A program made the translations under genes and the position numbers. A DNA stretch of 64,000 nucleotides from Hoeflea ulvae (lineage in GTDB: Bacteria > Pseudomonadota > Alphaproteobacteria > Rhizobiales > Rhizobiaceae), in contig NZ_JAOVZQ010000001.1 of assembly GCF_026619435.1 (NCBI RefSeq), positions 1,991,501 to 2,055,500 on the forward strand, read 5' to 3'. Positions 27,119 to 36,370 of the stretch are shown here, piece by piece. Each line of letters begins with the position of its first letter. Position 1 is the stretch's first letter. The notes under the pieces were generated by a model. The model saw only the letters and a list, made by a program, of their open reading frames with translations. It had not been told where the DNA came from and did not search any database.

Positions 27119-30100
27119 TCAGGTGCGCATCACCCGATAGATTGCCGGGATCACCAGCACGGTCAGCGCGGTGGATGAAGCCAGACCGAACAACAGCGAA
27201 ATCGCCAGACCCTGAAAGATCGGGTCGGTCAGGATCACCGCAGCCCCGATCATCGCTGCAAGTGCGGTCAGGATGATCGGCTTGAAGCGGATGGCGCCGG
27301 CCTCGATCAGCACCGGTGTCAGCGGCGTGCCCGGCACATGGGCATGGCGGATGAAATCCACCAGCAGGATCGAGTTGCGCACGATGATGCCGGCAAGCGC
27401 GATGAAGCCGATCATCGAGGTGGCCGAGAACGGCGCGCCGAACAGCCAGTGCCCCAGCAGGATGCCGATGAAGGTCAGCGGCACCGGCGTCAGAATGACC
27501 AGCGGCGCCTTGAACGAGCCGAACTGCGCCACCACCAGGATATAGATCCCGAGCAGGGCGACACCGAAGGCAGCGCCCATGTCGCGGAAGGTCACCCAGG
27601 TGACTTCCCATTCCCCGTCCCAAAGCAGGGTCGAGACCTGTTCATCGGCGGGCTGACCGTGGAGCGCGATCACCGGCTTTTCAAGGCCGGTCCAGTCCAT
27701 CGCGTCCAGTGCCTCCTGCACGGCGAGCATGCCGTAGAGCGGCGCCTCGTAAGTGCCGGCCAGTTCGGCCATCACCATTTCGGCAGCACGGCCATTGTGG
27801 CGGAACACCGGAAAGGACGAAACCTCCCGTGAGACTTCAACCACATCGCCGAGTTCGACGATCGAGCGGTCGCCCGGCAGCACATTGGCCGGGATCGGCG
27901 TGGTCAGGAAACTCTCGTCAACGACGCGCTCCGAGCGCGGCCGTTCAAGCCGTATCGCAATCGGCATGCGTCCGCCGCCGCGGTGCGAATAGCCCACGGT
28001 CTGGCCGGTATTGAGGATGGCGATGGTGTCAAACACGTCCTGCTCTTCGACCCGGAAGAATTCGAGCTCGTCGGACGAGATCTTCACCCGCACCCGGTCG
28101 GCCGGCTGGCCCCAGGAATTGTCGATGTCGACAATGAAGTCGGCCGAGCGGAACGCCTCTTCCACACGCCGCGCCACGGCCCGCCGGGTTTCGGCATCTG
28201 GTCCATAGATCTCGGCCAGCAGCGTTGCCATCACCGGCGGTCCCGGCGGAGGCTCGACCACTTTCAGGTTCGCGCCCTGCGGCAACGGAATTGCGGCAAT
28301 CCGGTTGCGCAGATCCAGCGCGATGTCATGGCTGGAGCGATCCCGCTCGCCCTTCGGTGTCAGGTTGAGCGCCACATCGCCCATCTGGGTTTCCGACCGC
28401 AGGAAGGAGTGCCGCACAAGTCCGTTGAAGTTGAACGGAGCTGCCGTGCCGGCATGGGTCTGGGTCGAATGCACTTCCTCAAGCTGCAGGGCTTCGCGCG
28501 CCACGGCCTGGGCGATGGCATCAGTGGCTTCCACCGAGGTGCCTTCGGGCATGTCGATGACCACCGAAAGCTCCGACTTGTTGTCGAACGGCAAGAGCTT
28601 GACGGTCACATCCTTGGTGTAAAACAGCGACAGCGAACCCAGCGTCATCGCTCCGACAATCAGCAGGAAGATCCAGGCCGTGGCCTTGCTGTGAAGCACC
28701 GGCCGCGCCACCGCACGATACATCTTTCCGAGCAGGCCGCCGGCTTCAACGCCTTCTGCCGCGCCGTGATGCATCGGCGCGCGGCCGGCAATCTTCAGCA
28801 TCAGCCAGGGCGTCACCATCACCGCGACGAAAAACGAAAACACCATCGCCGCCGAAGCATTGGCCGGGATCGGGCTCATATAGGGGCCCATCATGCCCGA
28901 CACGAACAGCATCGGCAGCAGGGCTGCCACCACGGTGAGCGTGGCGACAATGGTCGGGTTGCCGACTTCGGCAACCGCTTCGATGGCTGCCTGCTTGCGC
29001 TCGCGGCCATCGCCCATGCCCCAGTGCCGGGCGATGTTTTCGATCACCACGATGGCGTCATCGACCAGGATGCCGATGGAGAAGATCAGCGCAAACAGCG
29101 ACACGCGGTTGAGCGTGTAGCCCATCACCCGGGAGGCAAACAAGGTGAGCAGGATCGTCACCGGAATGACGATCGCCACCACCAGCGCTTCGCGCCAGCC
29201 GATCGCCAGCCAGACCAGCACGATGATCGACACCGTGGCCAGCCCCAGATGGTAGAGCAGCTCATTGGCCTTCTCATTGGCGGTCTCGCCATAATCGCGG
29301 GTGACTTCCACCGCCATCGAGTGCGGGATCAGCGAGCCTTCGAGAGTCTCGGTGCGTTCGAGAACCTGTTCGGCCACCAGCACCGCATTGGCCCCGGCGC
29401 GCTTGGCAATCGCCAGGGTGACGGCGGGCTTGCGATCGATCCCGTCCTCTCCGCGCGTCACCGTGGCCACGATCTGCGCGGTGCTGTCGGTGGCAAAGGA
29501 AATATCGGCCAGATCGCGCACATAGACCGGACGGCCGTCGCGTGTGGTGATCAGCAGATTGCCGATCTCGGCCGGCGCATAGAGCGTCTCGCCCACCATC
29601 AGCTCGGCGGAGTTGCCCTCGACGGTGACCTGACCTGCAGGAAAGGCGCGGTTGGCGCCGCTGACCTTGGCGGCCAGTTGCTGCAGCGTCACGCCGTTCA
29701 GCGCCAGTCTGGCGGGATCCGGCGCGATGCGGATGATCTCGTCGGTGTCGCCGACCAGATAGGTCAGCCCGACATCATCGATCTTGGAGAGTTCGGTCCT
29801 GAGCTCCCGGGCCACGCGGGTCAGGTCGTTGGACGTCACCGTATCTCCGGCTTCCTCTGACGGGGTCAGGGTCAGCGAGACGATGGCCACATCGTCAATC
29901 CCGCGGCCGACGATCATCGGCTCGGGAATGCCCACCGGGATCCGGTCGAGATTGGCGCGGACCTTGTCATGCACGCGCAGGATGGCCGAATCGGTCTCGG
30001 TTCCGACGATGAAGCGGGCGGTGACCAGCACCTTGTTGTCGGAGGTCTGCGAATAAACATGCTCGACCCCGTCAATGCTCTTGACGATGGTCTCGAGCGG

Positions 30101-30319
30101 TTCGGAGACCAGTTTGACCGCGTCATCGGCCTTGAGCCCGGGTGCCGAGAGCATGATGTCGACCATCGGCACCGAAATCTGCGGCTCTTCCTCACGCGGC
30201 AGCGTCATCAGCGCTACCACGCCGAAGGCGAAGGCCGCGAGCAGAAACAGCGGGGTCAGCGGGGAGGTGATGAAGGCGCGCGTCAGCTGGCCCGCAATCC
30301 CCAATCCGGGAGTTTTCAT
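27119..30319 (-). CDS. RND efflux pump, inner-membrane transporter
   Basis: A 1066-residue resistance-nodulation-division pump: N-terminal helix (ITSPLTPLFLLAAFAFGVVA), two large periplasmic loops and two six-helix bundles. The TM4 proton-relay acidic pair is seen in GILVDDAIVVIENIARHWG. PREEEPQISVPMVDI after helix 1 is typical of the AcrB-like HAE/multidrug branch common in proteobacteria. Its start overlaps the adaptor stop by four bases (ATGA), making a two-gene operon. Substrates are unknown; no outer-membrane channel gene is in the window. Confidence 0.93.
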   Translation of the reverse strand: MKTPGLGIAGQLTRAFITSPLTPLFLLAAFAFGVVALMTLPREEEPQISVPMVDIMLSAPGLKADDAVKLVSEPLETIVKSIDGVEHVYSQTSDNKVLVTARFIVGTETDSAILRVHDKVRANLDRIPVGIPEPMIVGRGIDDVAIVSLTLTPSEEAGDTVTSNDLTRVARELRTELSKIDDVGLTYLVGDTDEIIRIAPDPARLALNGVTLQQLAAKVSGANRAFPAGQVTVEGNSAELMVGETLYAPAEIGNLLITTRDGRPVYVRDLADISFATDSTAQIVATVTRGEDGIDRKPAVTLAIAKRAGANAVLVAEQVLERTETLEGSLIPHSMAVEVTRDYGETANEKANELLYHLGLATVSIIVLVWLAIGWREALVVAIVIPVTILLTLFASRVMGYTLNRVSLFALIFSIGILVDDAIVVIENIARHWGMGDGRERKQAAIEAVAEVGNPTIVATLTVVAALLPMLFVSGMMGPYMSPIPANASAAMVFSFFVAVMVTPWLMLKIAGRAPMHHGAAEGVEAGGLLGKMYRAVARPVLHSKATAWIFLLIVGAMTLGSLSLFYTKDVTVKLLPFDNKSELSVVIDMPEGTSVEATDAIAQAVAREALQLEEVHSTQTHAGTAAPFNFNGLVRHSFLRSETQMGDVALNLTPKGERDRSSHDIALDLRNRIAAIPLPQGANLKVVEPPPGPPVMATLLAEIYGPDAETRRAVARRVEEAFRSADFIVDIDNSWGQPADRVRVKISSDELEFFRVEEQDVFDTIAILNTGQTVGYSHRGGGRMPIAIRLERPRSERVVDESFLTTPIPANVLPGDRSIVELGDVVEVSREVSSFPVFRHNGRAAEMVMAELAGTYEAPLYGMLAVQEALDAMDWTGLEKPVIALHGQPADEQVSTLLWDGEWEVTWVTFRDMGAAFGVALLGIYILVVAQFGSFKAPLVILTPVPLTFIGILLGHWLFGAPFSATSMIGFIALAGIIVRNSILLVDFIRHAHVPGTPLTPVLIEAGAIRFKPIILTALAAMIGAAVILTDPIFQGLAISLLFGLASSTALTVLVIPAIYRVMRT

Positions 30320-31284
30320 GGCCGCACCACCTTGTCGCCTTCAGACAGGCCGCTGATCACTTCCACCAGCCCGGCATTGTCGCCGTCCTGCGCAGCCCCC
30401 AGAATGACGGTGCGTTCCACCGCTTCGCCGGCAGCATCTTCAACACTGATGAAATCGATGCCGTGGCGATTGACCACCGCATCGATCGGGGCGAGCAGGG
30501 CGGTACGGCTGCCGATCGGCACCTCGACCAGAATGCGGGCATTGACGAAGGCGGTGTCGAGCGTGTCGACCTCGACATCGGCAATCACCCGGCCATTGTC
30601 GATCTGCGGATAGAGTTTCGCCAGCCGGCCAGCGGTCTCGCCGCTGTCGGTGGCGATGCGGATTTCGGCGCCGGCCTGCAGCGCACCGGCAAAGCGTTCG
30701 GGCACGGCCAGACGGAGAAAGAATCCGCCCGAGCCGATGGTTGCCACCGGTTCGCCGGGCAGGATCACCGAGCCGCGGCTTGCAGGAACGGTCAGCACCC
30801 GGCCATCGGCGGGGGCCACAACCGCGCCTTCGGTTTCCTGCTGGGTCAGCACTGCGCGTTGCGCCTGCGTTGCGGCGATCTGGTTGCGGGTGACCTCGAC
30901 ATCGGTGGAAAGCTGCGCCAGCCGCTGCCGCGTCACCACGCCCTGGGTGACCAGCGTTTCGCCGCGCTGGTACTCGGCTTCGGCGGTCTCGAGCTGTGCC
31001 GACAGGGCTGCGAGCTGGGCGTCGACGGCTGCGATCTGGAAGGCGATCTTGTCGTCCTTGACCAGTCCGAGCTGCTGGCCGGCGGTGACCAGATCGCCTT
31101 CGGAGATCGTCAGTTCCTCGATCACGCCGCCAATGCGGGCCCGCGCCGGCACGATGTTGCGCGATTCCACCCGGGCCTGCACGGCTTTCCATTCGGTGAT
31201 CTCGGTCGGCGCCAGCGTCACCGTCTCGGCCTGTGCCAGACTGGTGGAGGTTGCGACAAGAAGGGCAAGGCTGAGCTTTTTCAT
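30316..31284 (-). CDS. RND efflux periplasmic adaptor
   Basis: A 322-residue membrane-fusion protein. Signal peptide at residues 1-18 (MKKLSLALLVATSTSLAQA), then lipoyl half RIGGVIEELTISEGDLVTAG, a short coiled-coil hairpin, the second lipoyl half (VAPADGRVLTVPASRGSVI) and beta-barrel. The ATG at 31284 has AGAGG seven bases upstream and begins the signal peptide; the longer upstream reading is rejected. It would link the RND pump to an outer-membrane channel encoded elsewhere. Confidence 0.9.
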   Translation of the reverse strand: MKKLSLALLVATSTSLAQAETVTLAPTEITEWKAVQARVESRNIVPARARIGGVIEELTISEGDLVTAGQQLGLVKDDKIAFQIAAVDAQLAALSAQLETAEAEYQRGETLVTQGVVTRQRLAQLSTDVEVTRNQIAATQAQRAVLTQQETEGAVVAPADGRVLTVPASRGSVILPGEPVATIGSGGFFLRLAVPERFAGALQAGAEIRIATDSGETAGRLAKLYPQIDNGRVIADVEVDTLDTAFVNARILVEVPIGSRTALLAPIDAVVNRHGIDFISVEDAAGEAVERTVILGAAQDGDNAGLVEVISGLSEGDKVVRP

Positions 31285-31621
31285 GGGTTGCCTCTTTGCA
31301 ATGGGTCTCGGGGCACCAGCCATCATGGTCAGCTTGCAATGACGTGTCATTGCGCCAGATCAAGCGCTGCGGCCCGGTTGAGCCTCATATAGGTCATTAT
31401 ATTAAAGATCGCAAATATAATATATGTTTGAGGCCCGAGCTGTACCCGGTGTGGCGGACCGGGCCGGCCAGGACGGCGGAACGTGGTGATTGTCGTCCAT
31501 GCGGCATTGACCCCGGCGCCCGGGTGACGTCAGGTGCCGCTGAAACGCAAATTGCGATCCTGCATGCCGGTCCGGCATACATCGCTGGCTGTGTAGGATC
31601 ACCTGAAGGAGAATTGAGCCG
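31285..31621. other. Divergent intergenic region of the RND operon
   Basis: A 337-base stretch with no convincing gene. Its notable content is an AT-rich block with an inverted repeat (31396-31421) in otherwise GC-rich DNA, probably the RND operon promoter and operator. The right half leads to the small membrane protein gene at 31622. Confidence 0.6.
31396..31421. promoter_or_regulatory. AT-rich inverted repeat, candidate operator of RND operon
   Basis: ATTATATT (31396-31403) and AATATAAT (31414-31421) are perfect inverted arms spaced by ten bases, 112 bases upstream of the adaptor start. It looks like a dimeric repressor site of the TetR or ArsR kind. No such regulator gene adjoins it, so the binding protein is unknown. 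Confidence 0.5.
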
Positions 31622-31870
31622 ATGAGATGGGCCCTGATCGATTTCCGCCACCCGTTCTTCCGCCCCATGACCCGGCGGGTTGTCATCTTCGCCCTGGTGG
31701 CGATCTGGACGGTTGTCGAATTCTTCGCCGGTTCGCAGGGCTGGGTGATCTTCTTCGCCGCCCTCACGGCCTATGTCGGCTGGGGACTGTTCCTCTCCGG
31801 ACAGCCAGACGAGCCGCTCGATGCCGACGGCCAGCCAGGCCATGACCCGGCGCCCAAGGACGGCGAATAG
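31622..31870 (+). CDS. Small two-helix membrane protein
   Basis: An 82-residue protein with two hydrophobic segments (about residues 19-37 and 41-58), a basic N-terminus (MRWALIDFRHPFFRPMTRR) and a Pro/Asp-rich polar tail. AGGAG lies about ten bases before the ATG. It resembles short conserved membrane proteins of unknown function in Rhizobiales. No functional assignment is possible. Confidence 0.7.
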   Translation: MRWALIDFRHPFFRPMTRRVVIFALVAIWTVVEFFAGSQGWVIFFAALTAYVGWGLFLSGQPDEPLDADGQPGHDPAPKDGE

Positions 31871-31965
31871 GGCTCGCGCGGCCCGGCCCATCCCGATACG
31901 CGCCACCGCAATTGCCGATTCCATTACGACAGGGGAACTTGCTCAGGATTTGATGCGGAAGGGGC

Positions 31966-31994
31966 TTGTGGCAACGTTTCAGTCGGTCTATAAG
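31966..31994 (+). promoter_or_regulatory. Sigma-70 type promoter of tRNA-Pro
   Basis: TTGTGG at 31966-31971 and TATAAG at 31989-31994 are separated by 17 bases, the ideal spacing, and sit 15 bases before the tRNA 5' end. Confidence 0.6.
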
Positions 31995-32008
31995 CCAGCC
32001 GCTGGTCA

Positions 32009-32085
32009 CGGAGTGTAGCGCAGCCTGGTAGCGCACGTCGTTCGGGACGACGGGGTCGGAGGTTCGAATCCTCTCACTCCGACCA
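32009..32085 (+). tRNA. tRNA-Pro (anticodon CGG)
   Basis: A 77-base sequence from CGGAGTG to CACTCCGACCA folds as a full cloverleaf. The acceptor arm is CGGAGTG/CACTCCG, the D-loop contains AGCCTGGTAG, the anticodon stem CGTCG/CGACG encloses TTCGGGA (anticodon CGG), and the T-loop is GGTTCGAATCC. The 3' CCA is encoded. Confidence 0.97.
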
Positions 32086-32195
32086 GTCTTTTCCCTGATG
32101 GTATTGATGAGTTCATTTGGCCCGGCGGCTGCGGCTGAACGCGACTTGCGCTGTGGCAGATCTGGCTCGGGGCAGGGGCGGTACCTGCCGCGGTT

Positions 32196-32789
32196 TCATT
32201 GCGGCGGCGAGAGCTGGTTTTCCGGCTCCTGCGGCAGAAACAGCCCCGGCATCGACCAGTTCGGCGTCTCGCCTGCAAAGCGTTCAAAGAAGCCCACGGC
32301 CATGTTGATGTCCTCGAGCGAATTCTCGCGGAAGGACCACCAGGTCCGCAGGTCGCCGAGTTCCGGCGTGGTTTCATTGACCAGAGAAAAATCCTGCTCG
32401 ATGACCGCCTCGCGCACCGCCAGGCAGAACGTCACATAGAGATAGCCTTCCGGCCAGTATCCCGCCGGCGCCTCCGCATCAGCCGCCCCCGAAGCCGGTT
32501 CGACCGTCACCGGGGCGTGCCGCACCAGTTCCCGCAGCATCAGTCCGGCGGCGAAGGTGACATATTCCAGCCGGTGTTCCTTGGCCTTGTATTTCTGCGC
32601 TTCGAAGGCGCGGAACCAGGCCGTGAACGCCGACATCAATTTTGCATCGTCGAGGCTGAAATGCCGCTGCGTCTCGTTCTCGACCGTGCCGAGAAAATCG
32701 CGAAACGAGGCGATGAACCAGCGGGCGCGGCGAATGGTCTTGCGCACCGGCAAATTGCCCTTGTCCAGCACATGCAGGGCGTCTTTCAC
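32196..32789 (-). CDS. Conserved hypothetical protein, ~197 residues
   Basis: A soluble, mostly helical-looking protein rich in aromatic residues (ARWFIASFRDFLGTVENE, then FTAWFRAFEAQKYKAKEHR), with no motif I recognise. The start is a GTG at 32789 with GGAGG six bases upstream, immediately after the stop of the preceding gene; a longer ATG-initiated reading would overlap that gene by ~85 bases. It is the last gene in a run that begins with the ABC importer at 38905, although it may be separately transcribed. Pairing with its upstream neighbour suggests the two work together. Confidence 0.6.
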   Translation of the reverse strand: MKDALHVLDKGNLPVRKTIRRARWFIASFRDFLGTVENETQRHFSLDDAKLMSAFTAWFRAFEAQKYKAKEHRLEYVTFAAGLMLRELVRHAPVTVEPASGAADAEAPAGYWPEGYLYVTFCLAVREAVIEQDFSLVNETTPELGDLRTWWSFRENSLEDINMAVGFFERFAGETPNWSMPGLFLPQEPENQLSPPQ

Positions 32790-32790
32790 C

Positions 32791-33462
32791 TCAGATCCTC
32801 CCGGCAGTCTCGAGCAGCACTTTTTCAAGCTGGTCCGCATCGTCCCTGTGCGCCTGACAGGCCTCGAGGCAGTCATCCGCCAGCCAGCCGGCGATTTTCA
32901 CCAGCTCGTCTTCGGCGATGCCGTCATCATTGTGGTCCGAAAGCAGCCAGAGCACCACGGCAACGCAGATCCGCAGCCGCTCCCGGGCGTCAAGATCGGC
33001 GTCGGTTTGAAGCAGCCCCGGCGCCACGCCGAAGGGTTCCCGGTCGACAAGCGCGCGAAGATAGGATGCTGCGCGCAGGCGCCGGCTTTCCGCGTCATGC
33101 CAGCACAGCGCCAGGATGGTCTTGCTGATCAGCAGATCCTGCTTGCCGGCATTGTCGAGCAGGATTCGGATGGCAAATGTCGCCGCCGCAACCGTGTCCA
33201 GCGCCGACACATCCGCGCCGCGCAGGGCGGCAGCAGTGCGGGTCACCCGCGCAAGCTCCGGCTTGCGGGCTGACCGTGAGCCGCTCCCGCCGGCAAAATC
33301 ACTGTGGGTGATGTCCCTGATCGCGTCGCGCAAGGGGCCGGGAAGAAATTCCAGCGCAGGCGCCAGCAGCGAGCGCGGGCCGGATGTCTTCTGGCGCAGC
33401 CCCCGGACGAGGTCGCGCAGAGGCAGTGTCAACTCTCGTGGATCGGGGTGCGAAACAGACAT
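32791..33462 (-). CDS. Conserved hypothetical protein, ~223 residues
   Basis: A helical, Leu/Ala-rich soluble protein with no recognised domain. The sequence DHNDDGIAEDELVKIAGWLA late in the protein recalls an EF-hand-like calcium loop (acidic residues spaced along DHNDDGIAEDE), but this is a weak match. The ATG at 33462 is preceded by AAGGAGGG; an in-frame TTG two codons earlier is also possible. It starts 20 bases after the PfkB kinase gene and abuts the next unknown gene, so it is probably co-transcribed with one or both. Confidence 0.6.
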   Translation of the reverse strand: MSVSHPDPRELTLPLRDLVRGLRQKTSGPRSLLAPALEFLPGPLRDAIRDITHSDFAGGSGSRSARKPELARVTRTAAALRGADVSALDTVAAATFAIRILLDNAGKQDLLISKTILALCWHDAESRRLRAASYLRALVDREPFGVAPGLLQTDADLDARERLRICVAVVLWLLSDHNDDGIAEDELVKIAGWLADDCLEACQAHRDDADQLEKVLLETAGRI

Positions 33463-33482
33463 CTTCAACGGCCCTCCTTAGC

Positions 33483-34439
33483 TCAACTCACAGCATAGCC
33501 GCGAACCCTGGTATTTGCCATGAAGGAAAGCGTCGTGTCGAGATCCTTGACCACTGCCTGCGATCCCAGCCCCATCGCATTCTGCGCCGAGCTGGCCTGG
33601 CCCAGCCGGATGCAGTCCTCGATGGATCTGCCCAGATGAAGCCCGGTGGCAAAGCCGGCGTTGAAACAGTCGCCGCAGCCGCAGGTGCAGACCACGTCGA
33701 TGAGATAGGCCGGAATGTCGATCCGGGTGCCCTTGGCGTCGCGGTACATCGCGCCGTCGGCTCCCAGGGTGAGAATGACGGCGCCGACGCCGTGATCGAG
33801 CAGGAAGCTGGCAATGTCCTCGAAATCGGAGAGCCCCGACAGCGCCGCCGCCTCTTCCTCCGAGGGCATGAAGAAATCGGTATTGGCCAGTAGCGGCTTG
33901 ATCAGCGGCAGGTCGTCCTGGGTCGAGGCAAACACATCGAGCGTTGTCACGCAGCCGCGCCTCTTGGCCTCTTTCAGGATTTCGGCATTGCGGCCCTGGT
34001 CCATGGCGTCCATCAGCCCGACGCCGCCGATATGGAGGATCTTGGTGTCGAGCACCCGGTCGACCTGATCATCCTCCACATAGAAGCCGGCCGTCGCCCC
34101 GAGCTTGTGCAGGGCAGGCCGGGCGCCGTCGGGGCGGGTGGTGACGATGCTCGACGAGGTCGAGAACCCCTCGCAGCGCTGGACCAGCAGCCGGTCGACG
34201 CCGAAATCGTCAAGCCGGCGCAGCACCCAGTCGCCCATCAGGTCATGGCCGACGCCGCCCACCGCCTGCACCTTGAGGCCATGCTTGGCCGCCACGATGG
34301 AGGCCGATCCGGCTGCCCCGGAGACGGCCAGGGCGAAATCGTCGACAAACAGGGTTCCGCCGCCCGCGGGCAGGTCGCTGACCGGCCGGCACAGCGCGTC
34401 GAAGGTGTAAAATCCCATCGAAGTGTAATCGAATGTCAT
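33483..34439 (-). CDS. PfkB-family carbohydrate kinase
   Basis: A 318-residue ribokinase-like sugar kinase. The C-terminal signature with the catalytic Asp appears as CGCGDCFNAGFATG (GCGD in place of the usual GAGD), and the N-terminal ligand region has GSASIVAAKHGLKVQAVGGVG. It phosphorylates a sugar or polyol with ATP in the cytoplasm. The ATG at 34439 is preceded by GGGAGG. It directly follows the importer ATPase gene (28 bases), so it most likely phosphorylates the imported compound; its position opposite the DRL-like gene makes 2-C-methylerythritol an attractive guess. Confidence 0.88.
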   Translation of the reverse strand: MTFDYTSMGFYTFDALCRPVSDLPAGGGTLFVDDFALAVSGAAGSASIVAAKHGLKVQAVGGVGHDLMGDWVLRRLDDFGVDRLLVQRCEGFSTSSSIVTTRPDGARPALHKLGATAGFYVEDDQVDRVLDTKILHIGGVGLMDAMDQGRNAEILKEAKRRGCVTTLDVFASTQDDLPLIKPLLANTDFFMPSEEEAAALSGLSDFEDIASFLLDHGVGAVILTLGADGAMYRDAKGTRIDIPAYLIDVVCTCGCGDCFNAGFATGLHLGRSIEDCIRLGQASSAQNAMGLGSQAVVKDLDTTLSFMANTRVRGYAVS

Positions 34440-34467
34440 CGGGCCTCCCTGGGCTGTCGCGGGCGGG

Positions 34468-35517
34468 TCAGCGCAGCCGCTGACCGGTCCCGGCATCGAA
34501 GAGGTAAATTCGCGCCGGGTCAAATGCCACTGATTCCTGCACGCCCAGTTCCGAACGATAGTTGCGGTCAGCCTTGACTTCGAGCAGTTTCTCGCCCGCC
34601 TTGATGGTCAGATAGGTGATGTCGCCGGTGGGCTCCACACCATAGACCGCGCCGTTGAGCTGGGCGCCGGCGCCGCCCACGGTGCAGTCTTCCGGCCGAA
34701 TGCCGAGCGTGACCTTGCCGCTGTGGGCGGACGTGAGCCCGGCCACTTCGACGCCGGGTGCCGAAAACACGCCGTCGCGCAGCTCGCCCTCGATCAGGTT
34801 CATCGGCGGCGATCCGATGAAGCCGGCGACAAAGGTGTTGGCCGGGTCATTGTAGATCTCGTCGGGCGTGCCGGTCTGCTGGATCAGGCCGGACTGCATG
34901 ATGACGATCCGGTCGGCGAGCGTCATCGCCTCGATCTGGTCGTGGGTGACATAGACGGTGGTAATCTTCAGCTGCCGCTGAATGTGCTTGATCTGGACCC
35001 GCATCGCCTGACGCAGCTTGGCGTCGAGGTTGGACAGGGGCTCATCCATCAAAAACACCTGCGGCTGGCGCACGATGGCGCGCGCAAGGGCTGCGCGCTG
35101 GCGCTGGCCGCCCGACAGGGCGCCGGGCTTGCGGTCGAGATACTCGGTCATTTCCACCAGCTCGGCGGCGCGGCGGACCAGCGTGTCGTGCTGGCTCTTG
35201 TCGACGCCGCGCATGCGCAGCGGAAAACGGATGTTCTCGTAGATCGACATGTTGGGATAAAGCGCATAGCCCTGGAACACCATGGCCACGTCGCGGTCAC
35301 GGGCGTCGATGTCGTTCATCACCTCGCCGTCCATGCGGATCTCGCCCTCGCTGGGGTCTTCCAGGCCGGCGATCATCCGCATCGTCGTGGTCTTGCCGCA
35401 GCCGGAAGGCCCGAGAAAGACGATGAATTCCTCATCGGCGATGTCGATATTGACATCGCGGACACCCCAGACCGTGCCCCATTTCTTCTGTATGCCCGTC
35501 AGTTCGATTCTCGCCAT
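34468..35517 (-). CDS. ABC transporter ATP-binding protein (UgpC/MalK type)
   Basis: A 349-residue ATPase: Walker A GPSGCGKTT, signature LSGGQRQRAALARA, Walker B FLMDEPLSNLD, VTHDQIEA switch, and a C-terminal TOBE-like domain (LGIRPEDCTV). It is the energy subunit of the importer encoded by the three genes upstream on the minus strand. It sits four bases after the MalG-type permease. Confidence 0.93.
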   Translation of the reverse strand: MARIELTGIQKKWGTVWGVRDVNIDIADEEFIVFLGPSGCGKTTTMRMIAGLEDPSEGEIRMDGEVMNDIDARDRDVAMVFQGYALYPNMSIYENIRFPLRMRGVDKSQHDTLVRRAAELVEMTEYLDRKPGALSGGQRQRAALARAIVRQPQVFLMDEPLSNLDAKLRQAMRVQIKHIQRQLKITTVYVTHDQIEAMTLADRIVIMQSGLIQQTGTPDEIYNDPANTFVAGFIGSPPMNLIEGELRDGVFSAPGVEVAGLTSAHSGKVTLGIRPEDCTVGGAGAQLNGAVYGVEPTGDITYLTIKAGEKLLEVKADRNYRSELGVQESVAFDPARIYLFDAGTGQRLR

Positions 35518-35521
35518 TTTC

Positions 35522-36367
35522 TTATCCTTTCACTGCGCCCATGGTCAGACCGCGCGACAGGTGTTTCTGGATGGCGACAACCACCAGAAAGACCGGCACA
35601 AAGGCGAGGAAGGCAACCAGTGCAATTGCATTGTAAATCAGACCGTCCGATCCGCCGGTGAAGTTCGCCAGCGCCACCGACATCGTGTAGGCGTTGGGCG
35701 TCGAGGCGATCAGCAGCGTGAACAGAAACTCGTTGATCGCGAAAATCATGGCGATCACCGAAGCCGTGATGATTCCCGGCAGCACCGCCGGAATGATGAT
35801 TTCCCACAGGATGCGCAGGTCGCTGGCGCCATCGGTGCGGGCGGCGTCCTCGAGTTCCTTGGGAATGTCGAGCATGTAGGAACGGATGATCCAGGTCACA
35901 AACGACAGGTTGATGGCGGCATAGATCAGCATCAACGCCCAGACCGTGTCCAGCAGGCCGACATTGCGGAACAGGAAGAAGATCGGGATCGCCACGATCG
36001 CCGGGGCCATCATCCGGGTCGACAGGATGTAGAAGCCGATGTCGTCGCGGCCGCGATAGGTGTAGCGCGACAGCGAATAGGCGGCAGGCACTGCCAGAAC
36101 CAGATCGATGATCACCGAGCCGAAGATTGCCGCGACCGAGTTGCGCAGATATTTGGCCATTGGCCAGTCTTCCCAGATCATGTGCCAGGCATCGAGCGAG
36201 AAGCTCGGCCAGTAGATCGGTTGCGGGGTGATGATCTCGGTGCGCGGGCGCAGGCCGATGGACAGGAACCACAACACCGGCGCCAGGCAGAACAGTGCCC
36301 AGGCGCCAAGGATGGCGTATCGCAGCAGCAGGCTCTCGCCGCGGGAGTTTTTGCGTTGGGAGGCCAT
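35522..36367 (-). CDS. ABC sugar permease (MalG type)
   Basis: A 281-residue, six-helix permease. The EAA loop is LEDAARTDGASDLRILWEI. The N-terminus is basic and cytoplasmic (MASQRKNSRGES), then the first helix. It is three bases downstream of the MalF-type permease and shares an operon with it, the binding protein and the ATPase. Confidence 0.92.
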   Translation of the reverse strand: MASQRKNSRGESLLLRYAILGAWALFCLAPVLWFLSIGLRPRTEIITPQPIYWPSFSLDAWHMIWEDWPMAKYLRNSVAAIFGSVIIDLVLAVPAAYSLSRYTYRGRDDIGFYILSTRMMAPAIVAIPIFFLFRNVGLLDTVWALMLIYAAINLSFVTWIIRSYMLDIPKELEDAARTDGASDLRILWEIIIPAVLPGIITASVIAMIFAINEFLFTLLIASTPNAYTMSVALANFTGGSDGLIYNAIALVAFLAFVPVFLVVVAIQKHLSRGLTMGAVKG

Positions 36368-36370
36368 GAT

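Noticed and set aside
27983..29860. A 625-codon open frame on the plus strand
   Set aside because: It is the antisense shadow of the RND transporter gene, with His/Arg/Gln-rich content and no recognisable motif.
32009..33000. Genomic island inserted at tRNA-Pro
   Set aside because: No integrase, no direct repeat of the tRNA 3' end that I could find, and no clear change of composition on either side.
33000..33100. True EF-hand protein in the 223-residue unknown
   Set aside because: Only one loop-like acidic stretch is present and the flanking helices do not fit well; mentioned as a weak resemblance only.
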